DNA of 64,000 nucleotides from Bryoerythrophyllum caledonicum (lineage: Eukaryota > Streptophyta > Bryopsida > Pottiales > Pottiaceae). Numbering within the stretch: position 1 is the stretch's first letter; each line of letters starts with the position of its first letter. The notes under the pieces were generated by a model. That model was given only the letters and a program-made list of their open reading frames with translations. It was not told where the DNA came from and ran no database searches. Where the stretch lies: assembly GCA_963971425.1 (NCBI GenBank), contig OZ020521.1, positions 4,915,519-4,979,518 on the forward strand. The letters are read 5' to 3'. A program made the translations under genes and the position numbers. Positions 58,881-64,000 of this stretch are shown here, in pieces.

Positions 58881-61244
58881 AGGGTCGTTTATTGTGTTTC
58901 TTCTCTTGTAACTCTTTCTACAATAGTCTATTGTCTCTCGCGTACTTTGAACGCATGTTGAGCTCCTCATTAGCTTTCCAATTGATGATTTCATTCTCAA
59001 ATCTATGCGGGCATCAACAAACTACACTGATTTCTATGAAGTGGAGTTGTAGATTTTTGTGATGAAATGTATTCAATGCATAGATGATGTTTTGCCTAAT
59101 CTACTACACAATCATATATATAGATGTTTGCCTAAATACGCACATATGCAGGTGATCCATCTGTATAAATGTTTTGCCTAATCTACAACACAAGTCAGAG
59201 ATCCATATTTAATTCTATGGCAGGTCATGCAAGTTCTGGTAGAGATAAATGACTATTTTCCAATATTCTTTATAATACTCAGATCAACAATCACTCCGAG
59301 CTTAATTACACTTGCGTGTCAAATCTAGTACCAAATTCACTCAAATCTCAAGAATCATTATATTTTGGAAGAAAAATGAATATAAAGTTGCGACTGCGCT
59401 ATTCACTCAGGGGGTTTTACGCACGGACCAAGGGTCGAGAGGAGTACTACTTGCAATTCAATTGGTTTAAAGCCTCAAAATTGGCCTTGGTCGGCCTCTG
59501 AGCTTTCACACACCGACCAAGGGTCAAGAGGCCAAGGGCGTCTAAAATGCTTACATGGCAATACTTTTTGGAGGTTTTGGCACCAAGAGTTTGGCCTCTC
59601 AAGGAAAGTTTGGTCCAAACAAGAATAGAAACCTAAACTCTTGCCAAGGTGCCGAAGATTTTTTTCATTAAAATATTCAAAATCTGACAAGATCTCAGCC
59701 ATAAGATCAAAACGGCTACTTTTATACTTGAATTGATAAGCCATGAGCATCGTCTCTCTCCTTCTCTTTCACTTGTCCTCTTTCGGCCGCTCTTACTTTG
59801 CTTGTGTTGTGGTTTTTGCCATTGGCCGTCTTATCTTGTATGCTTTGAAATTGCCATGAATTTCTTCTTGCATGCTAAGCTTGTTCGATTAAATTTTGGT
59901 TGGACCACAAGCAATCTAGCATGAATTTAACCTCACCAATGTATTGATTCCTAGCATCAAAACAATCCAAAACATTACGGAATTGGCGGAATATTGCATT
60001 AGGAAATTAACTCCAACACTACTATCTACACTGTAAATGGGATAAAAAGATGAATGAACATGATTGTTGTCACCAAAGAGTACTAGGTAGGATCCTTGCC
60101 AACTCGGGCTAAACCCGTGGTGCGATGTTGAAGACTAGGATTCCAAACCCTCCGTACCTCCTTTTGATGGAGAGTTTTGGAGAAAAAGGAGGCCTGGTGG
60201 TCGGGAATGGGCATGCGGCGAAGGCAAAGGCCTTTTGGCCCCAATTGAGCCCAAATTTTCCAAAACCCAACAATTTTGCAAAATTCTAAATGAAACATAC
60301 CTTGTTTTTTGCCATTTCTCACAAATTCGGTCTCCATGTCCCTTAATAAATGTCGTCATCATCAATAATTGAATATTTTGGTGAAAAATTGCAACCTTTT
60401 TGCAAAGCCAAAAATGCCCACAATAATATATTTAGCAATCATAAAGAATGAAAGAAGCATAAAAATCCGTTTCCTTGTGGATTCCATGGTAGGAGAATAA
60501 TGAAAGAGGAAGATTTCAAAAAATTAGGACCTTCAAGAAGTAAAATTTGACTTGGGATTTACCAAATGATATGGGGTCACAGCCTCTCAACTCGGTCCCT
60601 TGGGCTTTCACACTACAAGGACCCAAACTCCGCAAACTACAACACGCAATTAAGCAATTACGCACTTAGCCAAGTGCATTGGTTGCTAGTAGAAAGCCGC
60701 AGGTTATTTGCTCATAACTTTTTTTAAAATCAAAATTTGGCAAAAGTTTAGTATGTTTTTTGTCACAAAATTTTGGTGTTTGTCGTGTCAAACATTGGCA
60801 TCTTCATGTTCATATTAGTAATATATATTTTACATTTTCTACCTTTTTTTAGAAATATATGATTTTTAATCTAGTTTGCAAATCCTACTACAAAATTATA
60901 ATCATGTGCCCAAATAGATTATAAATGTGTTTTGAGTTATTACAGGAGTTTAGAGTACAACACTACAAATACAATGTGTAAGTCTTAAGAGATACAAAAA
61001 TATATATGCAATTTCCTAAGAGAGTGTAAAGTACCTCACTGTATTTTATAATGCAAAAACATACATTATTAAACAATTCCACACTATTGCTGAGGGATTC
61101 TAAAATCAAACATATCATATGGTCCACCCAATATATAAATATATACCACCCACCGAACGATAAACACATCTCAAACTGTATTATACTAATGTACTTGCCA
61201 CCTAAACTGTGTGCACGCTCTACTACAATATATAGTTCCAGGGC
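58881..61244. other. AT-rich intergenic stretch
   Basis: About 2.4 kb without recognisable gene. The phrase gaccaagggtc(g/a)agagg occurs at 59425 and 59509 in direct orientation, so a short local duplication is present. Frames at 59475-59750 and 60083-60365 (minus) show no motif. 60700-61240 is very AT-rich. Confidence 0.45.
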
Positions 61245-64000
61245 TCAGAGCTCATCTTCTGGCGCAACGACTCCCTCCACGTGTCCAATGGCGCTACCTA
61301 TCATAGCGGACAATTCATGATCCTGCACTGGACGATCTTCCACATCTTCGATGCCAATGGACGCACACTCAACATATCGGTAATTGCCAGGAACACCCTC
61401 CCGCGTATGCCTTACGCTATCATCATTGTAGAAAAAGCCATCCTCTGTATTGAAAGACATCTCTCGCTCTGATAAGAAGGCCCCCTGAAATACAATGATG
61501 TCCTCGGATATGCTAGATCTTGGAACGAAAGGCAAACTTGGTCTGATATCACTCTGAATACCTCCAAACGTCTCTTGTGTCTCCGATATTGGCTCAGATT
61601 CAGAAAGCATCGAGTGCTGTGGAATCCTTCTCTGAGTTTTCTCCACCGAAAAAACTTCAATGAGTCCAAGTCTTCTTCCTCCATCTCCAGCCTAGGACCA
61701 TCAAATGTACGCCCCACTCCTGCCACTGCCGCCAAACTAACATCTACTACACCGATATCTTACATCCTCTCTGTAGGTGTTGCAGATGTCTCAACTAAAG
61801 TATCTCCCACCGCCCATTGCGTTGATGGAATACTCTCTCTTGGAGGAGACTAGACCACTTCATCTTCATCGGCATTTGATGTCCTGTACCTCAGGCTACA
61901 GCGAGATGAGGAATCTTCAGTGGTACGTGAACGTGGAAATCTCTCATGTAAACCACCTCCATCCTCATTGTCATCTTCATTCCTCCCTCCATCAACCGCC
62001 TCTTCGGTCTCATGTACAATGTTGCCACCTGTACTTGTTCCACCAGTCGTGACCAGCAGTTGTCTTTGGAAATTGTCGGACAACTCATTGTACAGGAATG
62101 AAACTCCGTCTGTACAATCGTCAATGATACAAATCTCAGATCCCTGGAAATCTCCTTCAAGGATTGTGGGAATGGCCGTAGATATGTTACACGCCACTAA
62201 ACCCTAACCATGGGGCTAGTATGAGCCCACTAGTCTTGCCAGCTCTGATGGAGATCTCTCAAGTGAATCAACTACAGAGGGTTGGCATGCCTCATTCCAA
62301 TGATCCAAGAATACAAGTGAAAGTGGAACGTCTCCAGAAACATAGTTCGGGCCAGGAGATGTATCCACAGGGTGCTGCATACAAATCACAACATTGTCAA
62401 TTGGTTGTACTACTTGCTCCAGATGCCCATTCTCTGTAAAATCGAGAGCATAGGGATTAACCGAGTTGGAGCCAGACGCCCAACATCCGCGTCGTATAGT
62501 ACATCCTTCTCGAAGCTTCACCTTCGTGAAAAACTCTTCGTTGGCATTCACGGCCGTTAGTAACAAGAAGATGACATTCCATCATTCAATATTTGCCATC
62601 CATAATGTCAGCTGTGCAAAAGCTGCGGATAACTGGGCGTCTCCCCAATGACCATCTCCATGCTTCCCACCGCCACGTCGACAATCAATCACCCACAAAC
62701 AGGGTTTCCCCAGCTCTATGTAGTGGGTGCGGAATAACCCTCTTCTATACCGAACCGGAAGTAGATTCTTTGTGTTATTCTGGCCTGGCCTCTTGACTTG
62801 CATCTGCCATTCCCAATTAGCAGTAGCCAGTCCTTCCACATCTACGGATAGTCCAATGTATCCACGCCCCCCTGTTGCATTGTCACCATATTGAAATCTG
62901 ATGGAAGGAGGGATGAGGTAGCCTATGTCTTTCAGTTTAGACACCTTCCCCCGCATAGGAGCAGTCCAAGTTTTTTTCGTGGTAGCATTCAAAAGCTTTC
63001 CAAAGGTATCAAATTGTGCGTTACTCCTCGGAAAATACTTCCCTACATGGGAACGAAAGAACTCCTCCATGGAATTAGGTGTACTTTCCTTGTTCTTGAC
63101 CATCAATCAACGGATGGAATTCATCACAGCTTCTCGTCTCTGATATCAGTCAACAACACCAGCAATCGTACGAGGATGTGGATTCGGGTCTTTGACACTG
63201 TCAAAGGAATATGCTTGACGAGATCTTACTCCATCCTCGTTCACCGGCTTCATTGCACCAAACTTTGCCAACCGAATATAATATGGATTCGGAACCCTAC
63301 CTAACGGCCTCAACCAATTCTAGGTCATTTCCTTTCTTATTGGTCGTACGTCCTCATTTGGATCCAACTCTTTCTTCCTGACCAGTCCTTCCACTTGTCC
63401 TCTTTCTCCTTGCTGTATAAGAGAATGCTGTCTTCGTAGTCCTTGCATACTTGAATGATAGCTTCGAAGCTGTCATTGCTTGGATTCCATGCATGATTGG
63501 TCAGATCCTCCATATTTTTGGCCAACCTGTTCACCGTGATAACTCCATCCCCCTTGAGTAATTTATGCACTGCACTTGCCGCACTCACCAAAGCAACAGC
63601 ATTGCGTGCATTGTCCGCACGTAGTCTGTTATCAGGCCTCCCGTATAGATCCCAAATCTGACGGAGCTTCCTCAAATCCTCCTCCATGGTAGAATATGAA
63701 TGTCTCTGGAACTCCGCCACGTTGATCCGCGCAGATTTCTCAATGTAAAAGCGATGATCATCATACATCACAAAAGAGGCCTCCCGCCCCTCGAACGTGT
63801 CTAGGTACTCATTTAAAGGCATAGTACCATTTCTCCACTACTGTTGTGCAAACTCACAAGCTGCTACTATGTGTTGCCCATCTACCGGTTCCCAAATGAT
63901 ATGATCTCAAAGTCAAAAATACTAGGATTCCATGGCACCCTTTGTAGAAGCACTCCCGTGTGCAATGAATATGCGCTCAAACTCTCGCGCGGTTCCTGCT
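61245..64000 (-). pseudogene. Long decayed coding region of unknown function, leaving the window
   Basis: Successive minus-strand frames read as one protein broken by point nonsense codons and two or three frameshifts, entering from the right edge. Near the right end the translation has WEPVDGQHIVAACE, reminiscent of the DGQHR-type strand of ParB/sulfiredoxin-fold domains. Next comes a helical part (63337-63822), then a basic-aromatic part (62582-63106) ending in WVIDCRRGGGKHGDGHW, and an acidic, repeat-poor tail ending PEDEL near 61245. Stops at 63320-63322, 63146-63148, 63107-63109, 62582-62584, 62216-62218, 62204-62206 and 61850-61852 are TAG or TGA, and the flanking frames stay in phase across the last five. 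I do not recognise the family. A mobile-element or phage-derived gene is possible. Confidence 0.5.

Noticed and set aside
60083..60365. Overlapping 84- and 76-codon minus-strand frames
   Set aside because: Two frames overlap in the same short stretch with no recognisable features.

Overview
The window looks like nuclear DNA of a land plant or close streptophyte, and more likely a non-seed plant (moss, lycophyte or fern) than a flowering plant. The evidence is a plant-type L1 LINE (DUF4283 plus CCHC ORF1, zf-RVT at the ORF2 end), a spliceosomal intron in a pogo-like transposase, AT-rich intergenic DNA with MITE-like foldbacks, and a vanadium-haloperoxidase-like gene. No lineage-specific marker gene is present, so the species is not fixed. 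There are no rRNA or tRNA genes and no CRISPR array that I can see.

About 39 kb (1-23520 and 38445-53889) is two arrays of one nearly identical repeat of about 2 kb (1952-1995 bp). Array A has two and a bit forward units (1-4250), a 244-bp unique spacer (4251-4494), then ten reverse units (4495-23520). Array B starts just after a 200-N gap (38245-38444) with the tail of a forward unit, the same spacer (38717-38959) and eight reverse units (to 53889). Both arrays end at the same point and are followed by the same 688-bp flank (23521-24208 and 53890-54577). The whole block is therefore a direct segmental duplication. Each unit carries a cluster of near-perfect palindromes, a 15-bp minisatellite, and two TATA boxes on opposite strands around GTGGGNCCCAC motifs. 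Diverged relatives lie at 24209-24868 and 57859-58788; the latter is bounded by perfect inverted termini beginning TTAACCCC. This suggests that the satellite grew out of a piggyBac-like (TTAA) non-autonomous DNA transposon.

Between the arrays (24209-38244) lie: an intronless, GC-rich, secreted vanadium-haloperoxidase/PAP2-type gene (24865-26283, minus) that lacks the usual PSGH histidine and whose stop codon sits in the TTAA edge of the old repeat copy; a foldback element (26794-27016); a block of direct and inverted repeats (27885-28890); a LINE with a textbook twin-priming structure and a 14-bp target-site duplication (29086-34494); and a decayed pogo/Tigger-like transposase (about 35733-38244) that runs into the gap.

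Right of array B (54578-64000) the DNA is low in genes: a Tc1-type DD34E transposase with one frameshift (56297-57273), the TTAA element, about 2.4 kb of featureless AT-rich sequence, and a long, badly decayed minus-strand coding region (61245-64000) that leaves the window. The only gene that looks intact and cellular is the haloperoxidase-like one. The rest is satellite and transposon DNA, and its nonsense codons are mostly explained by C-to-T or G-to-A changes, as expected for long-methylated plant repeats.
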